A stretch of DNA of 6,649 nucleotides from Bacillota bacterium (GCA_017861475.1 JAGFXV010000084.1:1-6649); one strand, 5' to 3'. Counted from the stretch's first letter, positions 1 through 5,378 are shown. Notes: generated from the letters alone by a model not told the origin. Made by a program: numbers and translations.

Positions 1-343
1 TCTCTGATAATTCGGTACTAATTGAATCGATTACGGTTTCCTCGATCAATAATATGAGCCTGCCCTTAAAATCATCCATTTCCACTAGGGTTGAACGACA
101 GAAATATTTCTTTCCCTTGATTTTAATGTTTTTCTTAATTTCTTCAGACTGGTTTTTCACTAATTTCAATAAAGCTTTATTATTGATATCGCATATTTTA
201 TTGCCATGGATCTCTTCCGTAAGTTCAAACAATCCGCAGGCTGCTTCATTAATAATGGTTATTTTCTCTTCATCATTCACAAGTAACAAGGCATGAGGTA
301 TTAAATTAAATACTTTTTCTAGAAGAATAATTTCTTGTTTCAT
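1..343 (-). CDS. PAS-domain protein, N-terminal 114 residues (probable sigma-54 activator)
   Basis: This is the start of a gene that runs off the left edge; 114 codons are visible from an ATG at 343-341. The ATG follows a good ribosome site (AGGGGTG at about 356-350). The translation begins MKQEIILLEKVFNLIPHALL and continues LVNDEEKITIINEAACGLFE. This is the typical start of a PAS sensor domain: an amphipathic helix, 'IPHALLLVND', then 'ITIINEAA'. A second beta region (KKYFCRSTLVEMDD, then GRLILLIEE) completes one PAS fold by about residue 104. No output domain is inside the window. PAS domains of this type precede either a sigma-54 AAA+ domain or a histidine kinase. The neighbouring CoA-transferase gene has a sigma-54-type promoter, so I favour a PAS-AAA+-HTH activator of that gene. 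The reading frame is secure; the output domain is inferred from context only. Confidence 0.8.
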   Translation of the reverse strand, partial: MKQEIILLEKVFNLIPHALLLVNDEEKITIINEAACGLFELTEEIHGNKICDINNKALLKLVKNQSEEIKKNIKIKGKKYFCRSTLVEMDDFKGRLILLIEETVIDSISTELSE

Positions 344-433
344 TTTTGCACCCCTGATTCTGCTTAAATTATGATTTTTGTTATATTTGCGGATTTTGTC
401 GCAGTTTACTTAATTTCGGCAATTAATTTATGG

Positions 434-476
434 TTTGATTCAATCTTAAATCAAATAGTGTCAATTGTAAAACAAT
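434..476. promoter_or_regulatory. Two operator-like dyads upstream of the PAS gene
   Basis: Two short perfect dyads lie close together in the AT-rich leader of the PAS gene. One is TTTGATT-N8-AATCAAA (434-455) and the other is ATTGT-AAA-ACAAT (464-476). The second directly abuts the -12 part of a sigma-54-like promoter (476-491). Their size and spacing suit a dimeric regulator, possibly autoregulation by the PAS protein. Short dyads arise easily by chance in AT-rich DNA, so confidence is low. Confidence 0.3.
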
Positions 477-491
477 GCAAATTTTGAACCA
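476..491 (-). promoter_or_regulatory. Candidate -24/-12 (sigma-54) promoter for the PAS gene
   Basis: Read on the minus strand the sequence is TGGTTCAAAATTTGCA. The sigma-54 consensus is TGGCACG-N4-TTGCW. The invariant GG and GC have exactly the required 10-base gap and the whole -12 box (TTGCA) matches; the -24 box matches 4 of 7. Transcription would start near 465, giving a leader of about 120 nt before the ATG at 343. It lies immediately after the T-tract of the preceding terminator. It is weaker than the match before the CoA-transferase gene and sits in AT-rich sequence. Confidence 0.4.
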
Positions 492-524
492 AAAAAAAAT
501 CAGACCCTTTACAAGGTCTGATTT
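491..524 (-). terminator. Intrinsic terminator of the CoA-transferase gene
   Basis: A perfect 10-bp stem (AAATCAGACC at 497-506 pairing with GGTCTGATTT at 515-524) with an 8-nt loop is followed, on the minus strand, by a run of nine Ts (499-491 on the plus strand). It lies about 58 nt beyond the CoA-transferase stop codon at 582 and separates that transcript from the PAS gene. The hairpin and T-tract together make this a textbook rho-independent terminator. Confidence 0.9.
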
Positions 525-528
525 CAAT

Positions 529-545
529 AGAGGAGGGGGAGGAGA
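529..545. repeat. 17-nt homopurine mirror repeat
   Basis: The plus strand reads AGAGGAGGGGGAGGAGA, a perfect mirror repeat centred on G537 with every base a purine. It lies in the 3' untranslated part of the CoA-transferase transcript, between the stop codon and the terminator, where the RNA would read as a CU-rich tract. Mirror homopurine tracts can form triplex DNA, although this one is short. On the plus strand it resembles a ribosome site, but no ORF follows. Confidence 0.6.
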
Positions 546-581
546 GGTCGTTTGAAAGTCTAAATATATTAATTTAAGCCT

Positions 582-1880
582 TTACAGACTGCCATATATA
601 CGAATATAATCAGACCGCAGCATATCCCTGAATTGAGGCGCTGCGATATTGATCAGGGCCTGGGCGCGTTCCCGGTTGGTCTTCCATTTTAAGTGGGCTA
701 CTCCATATTCTGTGACGACGATATCCACATCATAACGGCTGGTAGTTACAGCCTGGCCGGGGGCCAACGTAGCTACGATGCGGGATACGGTACCTTTCGA
801 TGCCGTAGCCGGCAGGGCGATAATGGCGCGTCCACCTTTGGAGTTATTAGCTCCGCGAACAAAATCAACCTGACCGCCTACTCCGCTGAATTGTATACCG
901 GGCAAAGTGTCCGCGGCAACTTGTCCCAGCAAGTCAACCGACAATGCCGAATTTATGGCTACCATGTTGTCGTTTTTGCAGATATTGTAAGGCTCGTTGG
1001 TGATACTTACTGGTAAAGCCTCAATTAATGGATTATGATCCATCCATTTATAAAATTCGCTGGTGCCCATGGCAAACGCAATAACTATTTTTCCAGGATA
1101 GTAATTTTTTCGTGAGCAATTGATCACGCCACTTTTAACCAAATTCATAACCCCATCGGAAATCATCTCGGAATGAATACCCAGGTCTTTTTTATCCTCA
1201 AGACAGGATAGAATTGCATCTGGTACAGCACCGATGCCCAACTGCAAACAATCTCCGTCTTTGATCAGCTCGGCAATATTCCGGCCGATAGTTCTCTCAA
1301 CCTCACCAATTACCGGAGGTTTTTGCGATATAAGCGGAATATCAACCGGTACAAAATAATCAATATCCTCCACCGGCAATAATGATCCTTCCCCGGTCAC
1401 CGGCATATTGGGGTTGACTTCGGCGATGACGATTTTACCGCTTTTTATAGCTTGAAGAGTATAATCCACCGACACCCCCAGGCTGACTTTACCGTTCTCA
1501 TCAGGGGGAGAAACAGTAACCATGGTCACGTCAATAGGAAATTGCCCGCTGGTAAATAAGATCGGCAATTCGTGCAGAAATATTGAAGTATAATCAGCTC
1601 TGCCCTCTTTTATCGCCTGTCGGCTGGGTTTACCAGAAAACAAGGCATTGTGCCGAAAACTTTTTTCATATTGAGGAAGGCAGTATGTTCCTTTGCCCAT
1701 CGGGACTTCATGAGCGATCTCAACACCATCCAGTTCATCAGCTCTGGTAATCAACGCATCAACAATTAACTGCGGTTCGCCGCAAGCATGTCCTAAAACC
1801 ACCCGATCTCCAGATTTTATTGCTTTGACCGCTTCTTCGGCTGTGGTCGTGTGACTTTGATAATAATCCTGCCACTTCAT
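582..1880 (-). CDS. Acetyl-CoA hydrolase/CoA-transferase family protein, 4-hydroxybutyrate/butyrate CoA-transferase-like
   Basis: This is a 432-residue enzyme of the family that moves CoA between short-chain acids through a glutamyl-CoA thioester, in the cytoplasm of fermenting anaerobes. Residues visible from the chosen start are GDRVVLGHACGEP (24-36), the glycine-rich QLGIGAVPDA (213-222), HSEMISDG (236-243) with the presumed catalytic Glu238, and GGQVDFVRGA (335-344) followed by GGRAIIALP (349-357). Glu238 carries the same number as the active-site Glu reported for Clostridium aminobutyricum 4-hydroxybutyrate CoA-transferase. Length is normal for the family. The frame is open up to 2024, but I choose ATG 1880. 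It begins MKWQDYY like family members, is preceded by AGGAGGG (1898-1892), and the likely promoter lies inside the longer ORF. The gene is monocistronic, with a sigma-54-type promoter and its own terminator. The acyl substrate (4-hydroxybutyrate, butyrate, propionate or other) cannot be told from sequence. Confidence 0.93.
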   Translation of the reverse strand: MKWQDYYQSHTTTAEEAVKAIKSGDRVVLGHACGEPQLIVDALITRADELDGVEIAHEVPMGKGTYCLPQYEKSFRHNALFSGKPSRQAIKEGRADYTSIFLHELPILFTSGQFPIDVTMVTVSPPDENGKVSLGVSVDYTLQAIKSGKIVIAEVNPNMPVTGEGSLLPVEDIDYFVPVDIPLISQKPPVIGEVERTIGRNIAELIKDGDCLQLGIGAVPDAILSCLEDKKDLGIHSEMISDGVMNLVKSGVINCSRKNYYPGKIVIAFAMGTSEFYKWMDHNPLIEALPVSITNEPYNICKNDNMVAINSALSVDLLGQVAADTLPGIQFSGVGGQVDFVRGANNSKGGRAIIALPATASKGTVSRIVATLAPGQAVTTSRYDVDIVVTEYGVAHLKWKTNRERAQALINIAAPQFRDMLRSDYIRIYGSL

Positions 1881-1887
1881 TGTTCGT

Positions 1888-1898
1888 ATCTCCCTCCT
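1888..1898 (-). promoter_or_regulatory. Ribosome binding site fixing the CoA-transferase start
   Basis: The minus strand reads AGGAGGGAGAT, a near-perfect Shine-Dalgarno sequence whose core lies 11-12 nt before ATG 1880. The ORF extends upstream to 2024, but no comparable site is seen there, so this element decides the start. Confidence 0.75.
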
Positions 1899-1990
1899 GT
1901 TATCTTTTTTATATAAATTCTTGTTTCTTAACTCTAAATTGATCCGTTCGAAGTCAAGCTCATTATTCAGCAGCTTTTGAAATTTAAATA

Positions 1991-2006
1991 TGCAATTTCT
2001 GTACCA
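1991..2006 (-). promoter_or_regulatory. -24/-12 (sigma-54) promoter of the CoA-transferase gene
   Basis: The minus strand reads TGGTACAGAAATTGCA against the sigma-54 consensus TGGCACG-N4-TTGCW. The invariant GG (-24) and GC (-12) are present at exactly the required distance. The -12 box is a full match and the -24 box matches 5 of 7. The predicted start is near 1980, giving a leader of about 100 nt before ATG 1880. Such promoters need an ATP-hydrolysing activator bound upstream. The PAS protein at 1-343 and the palindrome at 2091-2132 are natural candidates for activator and site. Confidence 0.7.
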
Positions 2007-2067
2007 ATCAAAAACACTGTCCAAACAAGATATTTCTCTGGCTATATGGTCGGATCGTCTATAACAT

Positions 2068-2083
2068 TGCCTTTATTTAGGCA
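2068..2083. repeat. Short dyad between palindrome and sigma-54 promoter
   Basis: TGCCT (2068-2072) is an inverted match to AGGCA (2079-2083) with a 6-nt gap. It sits 62-77 bp upstream of the CoA-transferase -24 box and 7 bp from the larger palindrome at 2091-2132. It could be a secondary protein site or a minor hairpin; nothing beyond the symmetry supports a function. Confidence 0.3.
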
Positions 2084-2090
2084 TTTCAAC

Positions 2091-2132
2091 AAAATAAGCT
2101 TTTGACACAGATTTGTGTCAAAAGCTTATTTT
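2091..2132. repeat. Perfect 19-bp-arm palindrome; possible activator site and/or SDR terminator
   Basis: AAAATAAGCTTTTGACACA (2091-2109) is followed by the 4-nt loop GATT and the exact reverse complement (2114-2132). It occupies the 329-nt gap between the SDR stop (2210) and the CoA-transferase start (1880). Two readings fit. As RNA from the minus strand it is a strong hairpin ending in TTATTTTGTT, 78 nt after the SDR stop, so it may end that transcript. As DNA it lies 85-126 bp upstream of the sigma-54 promoter, the usual position of an enhancer-like site. Each arm also holds TTGACA, but no good -10 box follows on either strand. The symmetry is certain; the role is open. Confidence 0.75.
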
Positions 2133-2209
2133 ACAATCGGATAGTAGTGTGGACAGTTGGTGATGTACTCTATTTGTCAAGTTTTTGTAGCCTGGCTAAA
2201 CAGACGACT

Positions 2210-3010
2210 TTAACTGGGACTTATACTTGAGTCCTTTTTTCCGTACATTTTGTACGTCATTTCCCGCACCTGACTGCGGGGCGCCAACCTGACGCTGAAT
2301 GCCATCAGTCTGTTAAAAAAGCCCTGTACCGCAACAGGCTTGCCTCTCATCAGGGCTTTGTATCCGTAGAATGCTACTTCTTCCGGAGTAGCTGCCTTTA
2401 GATTCTGAAACAACTTTGAACTTTCCATGGAAGCTGCAGCCACAAAACCTGTCTCTGTCGGGCCCGGGCAAAGGGTTGTAACGGTTACGCCGCTTCCTTT
2501 CAGTTCACTGACCAGAGCTTCTGAAAAGAAAAGTACCGCTGCCTTGGTGGCATGATAAACAGCCATGGTCGGCCCCGGATTAAAAGCCGCGGTGGACGCA
2601 ACATTCAGGATCTTTCCTTCCTTTCGTTCCAGCATGGGTTTGAGGAACAGTTTGGTCATATGTATGAGAGCGGTTATATTGAGCTGTATCATTTCATTCT
2701 GCTTGTCCCAATCTGCATTGGCGAATCGTCCATATTCGCCCACTCCGGCGTTGTTGACCAATATATCTATTTGCCTGCCCCTATCTGTCAGCTCGGCATA
2801 GATTTCTTGCGCCGCGTCCTTGACCACCAGATCTTTAACCATTATTTCAACCCCTATCCCATACCGGGATTCCAGCCGGGTTTTGGCTGCGGCCAACTTA
2901 TCCTCGCTTCTGGCCACCAGTACCAGATCATATCCTTCACGCGCAAATATTTCTGCCAGCGCCAGACCGATACCGCCTGATGCACCTGTAATCAAAACAG
3001 TTCTCCTCAA
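2210..3010 (-). CDS. Short-chain dehydrogenase/reductase (SDR), classical type
   Basis: This 266-residue NAD(P)-dependent oxidoreductase has the full classical SDR signature. It shows the TGASGGIG cofactor loop (8-15), Arg34 after the second beta strand (favouring NADP(H)), NNAG (86-89), a catalytic Asn111-Ser139-Tyr152-Lys156 tetrad (YHATK), and PGPTETGF (182-189). It resembles the broad DltE/YqjQ-like group, whose substrates are mostly unknown, so no substrate is proposed. The start is uncertain. Codon 1 is TTG (3010-3008), after an in-frame TGA 18 nt upstream. The only strong ribosome site, AGGAG, lies inside codons 2-3 and would favour a TTG at codon 6, but that would remove part of the first Rossmann strand (TVLITGA), so I keep the longer form. 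The gene is divergent from the repeat-protein gene and convergent with nothing. There is no frameshift or missing catalytic residue. Confidence 0.93.
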   Translation of the reverse strand: MRRTVLITGASGGIGLALAEIFAREGYDLVLVARSEDKLAAAKTRLESRYGIGVEIMVKDLVVKDAAQEIYAELTDRGRQIDILVNNAGVGEYGRFANADWDKQNEMIQLNITALIHMTKLFLKPMLERKEGKILNVASTAAFNPGPTMAVYHATKAAVLFFSEALVSELKGSGVTVTTLCPGPTETGFVAAASMESSKLFQNLKAATPEEVAFYGYKALMRGKPVAVQGFFNRLMAFSVRLAPRSQVREMTYKMYGKKDSSISPS

Positions 3011-3050
3011 GTTTTTCGCCCACTTTCATCGCAATTCTTACAGTACTTAC

Positions 3051-3059
3051 ATCATACCA
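3051..3059 (-). promoter_or_regulatory. Possible extended -10 promoter for the SDR gene
   Basis: The minus strand reads TGGTATGAT, that is TG-N-TATGAT, matching an extended -10 box (TG-N-TATAAT). Transcription would start near 3045, about 35 nt before the TTG start. No convincing -35 box is placed 16-18 nt upstream, which extended -10 promoters can tolerate. Confidence 0.35.
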
Positions 3060-3102
3060 AAGAATGGTCAAGCCGTAGACAATAACTCTTCCATTGCTTA
3101 GT

Positions 3103-3131
3103 CACTCTGCAAGGAAGGATTTCATAATATA
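3103..3131 (+). promoter_or_regulatory. Sigma-K-like promoter for the repeat-protein gene
   Basis: CATAATATA (3123-3131) fits the sigma-K -10 pattern CATANNNTA. The -35 dinucleotide AC lies at 3104-3105 within CACT, 17 nt upstream, which is the spacing reported for sigma-K promoters (AC, 16-17 nt, CATANNNTA). Predicted start is about 3137, just before the AAAGGA ribosome site (3139-3144). No good sigma-A -35 box exists for this -10. Sigma-K acts late in the mother cell on coat and crust genes. The motif is short and AT-rich, so a chance match is possible. Confidence 0.4.
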
Positions 3132-3154
3132 TTCATTGAAAGGATGTATTTATT

Positions 3155-4702
3155 ATGAAAAAAAGATCCTGGGCCCGAGCCGGCGAAATTTCTTTGAATT
3201 TCTCGAAATCATTCCATTCAGCCCTCAATCAAAGCAGCACCTTCATCAATGGCCATGCTGCTGGTGAGCACTGTAACCTGCCCAGGCCTTATCCTTATCC
3301 GCTACCACCTTGCATCCATTGCACCAATCTGATTCGTAATCCAAGTTTTGAATCAAACAGTTCCTATTGGTGGACGGATAACGTCAGTATCACTGATTTT
3401 AATGTGTTTGAAGGAAATACCGTGGCCAATATGGGCCCAGGTGTCGCCAGTCTGAGCCAGGATTTCCCTCTGCAGGGGGCAAACTGCCATCCTCTGTTTT
3501 TCAGTTTTAATGCCTTTGCTGGCTTTGAAAATGAATTTAACGGCGAGCTAATTGTTGAAGTGCTGTGGCTAAACTCAGAATACAATCAAATTAGACCTGG
3601 TCTGCGCATGTTTATTCCCAACGGTCGCATTAATTATAACGCCCGCATTACTTTCTTCGCGATTACTGATCAGGTTCCTGCCAATGCAGCCCACGCCAGA
3701 GTGATATTCAGCAAAGGCCCGGGCATTTTCCCTGATTTTATCCTGATCGATCAAGTCGTGCTGGCTACCATTAGCGGTCATGAACTGATGATTAACGGTG
3801 ATTTTGAAACAGGTCTGCTGGGCTGGACCGCCGACCCTGAAACTGCTTTTATCTCCAATTACGAGCTGCCTCTGGAAGGTGCCGGGCATGTGTGTACCCA
3901 TTTTGACGGCACCCTTACTCAAGATGTCTACATGTGCGGCCTGCCGCCCTGTGCAACTTTTTTATTCAGTTTTACAGCGGCCGGATCAGGTCTGGTCAGT
4001 CTAAACGTACGTATTGAATGGCTGGATTTCAATTACAATCCCATTGGTTCAGGTCTGACTTTAGAAATACCTGATGAAACCCTGTCAGCTCAGGGCAACT
4101 ATTTAAGTTACCTGAATATTACCGAACCGGCACCACCATGCACTGCCTTTGCGCGTATTATTTTTACTGCTGCGATTCCTGACCCCGGGTGTTATCTGCT
4201 GCTGGATCAGGTTTTATTTGCCCGGGTTGAAACGGATAATCTCATCCTCAATCCCAGTTTCGAAGACGGCCTCGACAACTGGGAATCGGTCAATTATAAT
4301 CTGGTGGAATTAAACGATGTATATGAAGGCACAACTGATCTAGGGCTCGGCGAGATTGGAGGGGCACTGTGGCAGGAGGTCGAATTGTGCCATGCTGCCG
4401 GACATTGCTACCTGTTCAGTACCGGGCTAGGCTTCCGATACACAAATTCGGAAGCCACCTTCGGAACCATGTTGATGAAAGTAATCTGGTTAGATCATTG
4501 CGGACATGAAATCGGTCTCGGTCTGTACCTGACCGGTACCAGCAGCAACCAAACCGGAATAAATCCCCACTGGGTGCCTTATGTCGGTATTACTGAGTCG
4601 GCCCCCCCCGGTACTGCCAAAGCGCGGATTCAATTTACCAAAACATCAAGCGAAGACGGGTATATTGAAATTGACAATGTGGTCTTCGGCCGCCTCATCT
4701 AA
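3155..4702 (+). CDS. Protein with three tandem beta-sandwich-like repeats; possible spore-surface protein
   Basis: This is a 515-residue protein that I cannot assign to a named gene. Residues 1-57 are a basic leader without a hydrophobic signal peptide, ending in a Cys/Pro/Tyr-rich stretch (Cys40, PRPYPYPLPP, Cys53, Cys56). Three related modules of about 150 residues follow, at 58-206, 210-358 and 362-515. Each has N-L-I-x-N-P/G-S/D-F-E near its start, then an aromatic W, a strand near Q-D/E-V, a central V/I-x-W-L-D/N-x-x-x-x-x-I-x-x-G-L strand pair, A-P/A-x-x-x-A-R-I/V-x-F, and a closing I/L-D-x-V-x-F/L strand. This pattern resembles carbohydrate-binding or galactose-binding jelly-roll folds, but no catalytic domain is present. 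One Cys (111, 266, 418) recurs at the same place before the strand that follows Q-D/E-V. The start ATG has AAAGGA 10 nt upstream. It is monocistronic, with a terminator at 4743-4768. The absent Sec signal and the sigma-K-like promoter suggest a coat or exosporium protein. That is inference; a cytoplasmic or non-classically exported glycan-binding protein is the alternative. Confidence 0.88.
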   Translation: MKKRSWARAGEISLNFSKSFHSALNQSSTFINGHAAGEHCNLPRPYPYPLPPCIHCTNLIRNPSFESNSSYWWTDNVSITDFNVFEGNTVANMGPGVASLSQDFPLQGANCHPLFFSFNAFAGFENEFNGELIVEVLWLNSEYNQIRPGLRMFIPNGRINYNARITFFAITDQVPANAAHARVIFSKGPGIFPDFILIDQVVLATISGHELMINGDFETGLLGWTADPETAFISNYELPLEGAGHVCTHFDGTLTQDVYMCGLPPCATFLFSFTAAGSGLVSLNVRIEWLDFNYNPIGSGLTLEIPDETLSAQGNYLSYLNITEPAPPCTAFARIIFTAAIPDPGCYLLLDQVLFARVETDNLILNPSFEDGLDNWESVNYNLVELNDVYEGTTDLGLGEIGGALWQEVELCHAAGHCYLFSTGLGFRYTNSEATFGTMLMKVIWLDHCGHEIGLGLYLTGTSSNQTGINPHWVPYVGITESAPPGTAKARIQFTKTSSEDGYIEIDNVVFGRLI

Positions 4703-4738
4703 AAGTTGACAGTGGGGACGGTCCTTTTTGTCAACTTT
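4702..4738 (+). repeat. REP-like palindrome with GGGGACGGT core
   Basis: Arms AAAGTTGACA (4702-4711) and TGTCAACTTT (4729-4738) pair perfectly around a 17-nt centre reading GTGGGGACGGTCCTTTT, plus one further T. The centre itself holds GGAC-G-GTCC. The element starts on the last base of the stop codon of the repeat-protein gene. It shares TGGGGACGGT(C/T)CTT with a second element at 6602-6630. The layout, a conserved core inside a variable palindromic stem, is that of a dispersed REP-like repeat. Confidence 0.7.
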
Positions 4739-4742
4739 CTGT

Positions 4743-4768
4743 GAGCAGAGATATTTCTCTGCTCCTTT
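4743..4768 (+). terminator. Intrinsic terminator of the repeat-protein gene
   Basis: A perfect 9-bp stem (GAGCAGAGA at 4743-4751, TCTCTGCTC at 4756-4764) with the 4-nt loop TATT is followed by CTTTATTT. It is 41 nt after the stop codon and right behind the REP-like palindrome. It has the expected form of a rho-independent terminator, with a slightly interrupted T-tract. Confidence 0.8.
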
Positions 4769-4889
4769 ATTTCAAATATTTACTCACATAATAAGAAGCA
4801 TTTGTGGCACCATAAGTTGAAAATCATACCCAAATTTTATAATCATAATCCTCAAAATGCTGACATTGCTGCAGGTTATTGATTATGTA

Positions 4890-5378
4890 TTATGATTTAG
4901 CCTGCAATTCATCCAGACGCCGGATAATGGCATGGGCTAGTTCATCCTGATGGGCCAGATGTTTCATGATCACTTCGATCTCTTTTTCCGCCTTCTGATT
5001 GATTTCATAATCCTGTTGCGCTGACAGGCGGTCTTTGATGGCCTGCCGGTTCTGGCTCATCATGACCAGCGGCCCGGTATAGGCGGCCTGAAGGCTTAGA
5101 AAAAGATTAAGCAGGATGAAAGGATAAGGATCCCATGCTTTGAGAAAACCTGGATGGCGGATTGACATCGTTACCAGATAAATGTTGATGGCCACCCAAA
5201 CGGCTAAAATAAAACTCTGAATGATGATAAAAGGCCAACTTCCGATCGTATCGGCCACTTTGTCGGCTATCCTCTGACCGACGGTGAGTTTTTTATCGAA
5301 TTCCTGATTAACGTTGACCACGGGATGGTCATGTTTGAATGTCGCGGCCGGCCCCAGTATTTCTTTGTGGTTATCCAT
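4890..5378 (-). CDS. DUF1003 family two-helix membrane protein
   Basis: This is a 162-residue integral membrane protein of the DUF1003 family, whose function is not established. From the chosen start it shows the family hallmark NVNQEFDKKLTVGQRIADKV (22-41), a first membrane helix (about 49-70, after GSWPF), the conserved DPYPFILLN (83-91) opening a second helix to about 107, and MMSQNRQ (106-112). A charged C-terminal coiled coil follows (about 115-160). The frame is open to a TTG at 5396 and holds ATGs at 5387 and 5378. I choose 5378 because GAGG lies 9 nt upstream of it, whereas the TTG has its nearest purine-rich site too far away. It follows corA on the same strand after 45 nt, with no terminator between, so the two are probably co-transcribed. 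This hints at a role linked to ion transport, but that is only context. No clear terminator follows it. Confidence 0.9.
   Translation of the reverse strand: MDNHKEILGPAATFKHDHPVVNVNQEFDKKLTVGQRIADKVADTIGSWPFIIIQSFILAVWVAINIYLVTMSIRHPGFLKAWDPYPFILLNLFLSLQAAYTGPLVMMSQNRQAIKDRLSAQQDYEINQKAEKEIEVIMKHLAHQDELAHAIIRRLDELQAKS

Noticed and set aside
54..296. Plus-strand ORF of 80 codons
   Set aside because: It lies antisense to the PAS-domain coding frame, which has a proper start and ribosome site; the hydrophobic translation is a by-product of the opposite strand.
530..562. Plus-strand AGGAGG followed by a TTG (ribosome site for a small gene?)
   Set aside because: The only nearby start gives TTG AAA GTC TAA, a three-codon frame; the purine tract is better seen as part of the minus-strand 3' UTR.
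1881..2024. 48-residue N-terminal extension of the CoA-transferase ORF
   Set aside because: It lacks a ribosome site, is not like the family N terminus, and contains the sigma-54 promoter; the strong AGGAGGG before ATG 1880 marks the real start.
2102..2130. TTGACA -35 boxes within the palindrome
   Set aside because: They are forced by the symmetry, and the hexamer 17 nt later on either strand (CTTATT) is a poor -10 box.
2552..3101. Three overlapping plus-strand ORFs
   Set aside because: They are antisense to the SDR gene, whose full set of catalytic motifs leaves no doubt about the coding strand.
3364..3922. Minus-strand ORFs inside the repeat-protein gene
   Set aside because: They match no recognisable family and mirror the repeat-protein frame, whose three modules are clearly coding.
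4841..4897. Inverted repeat AATCATAAT / ATTATGATT as terminator of the DUF1003 gene
   Set aside because: The arms are AT-only apart from one base pair, separated by about 39 nt and overlap the stop codon; it would not form a stable terminator.
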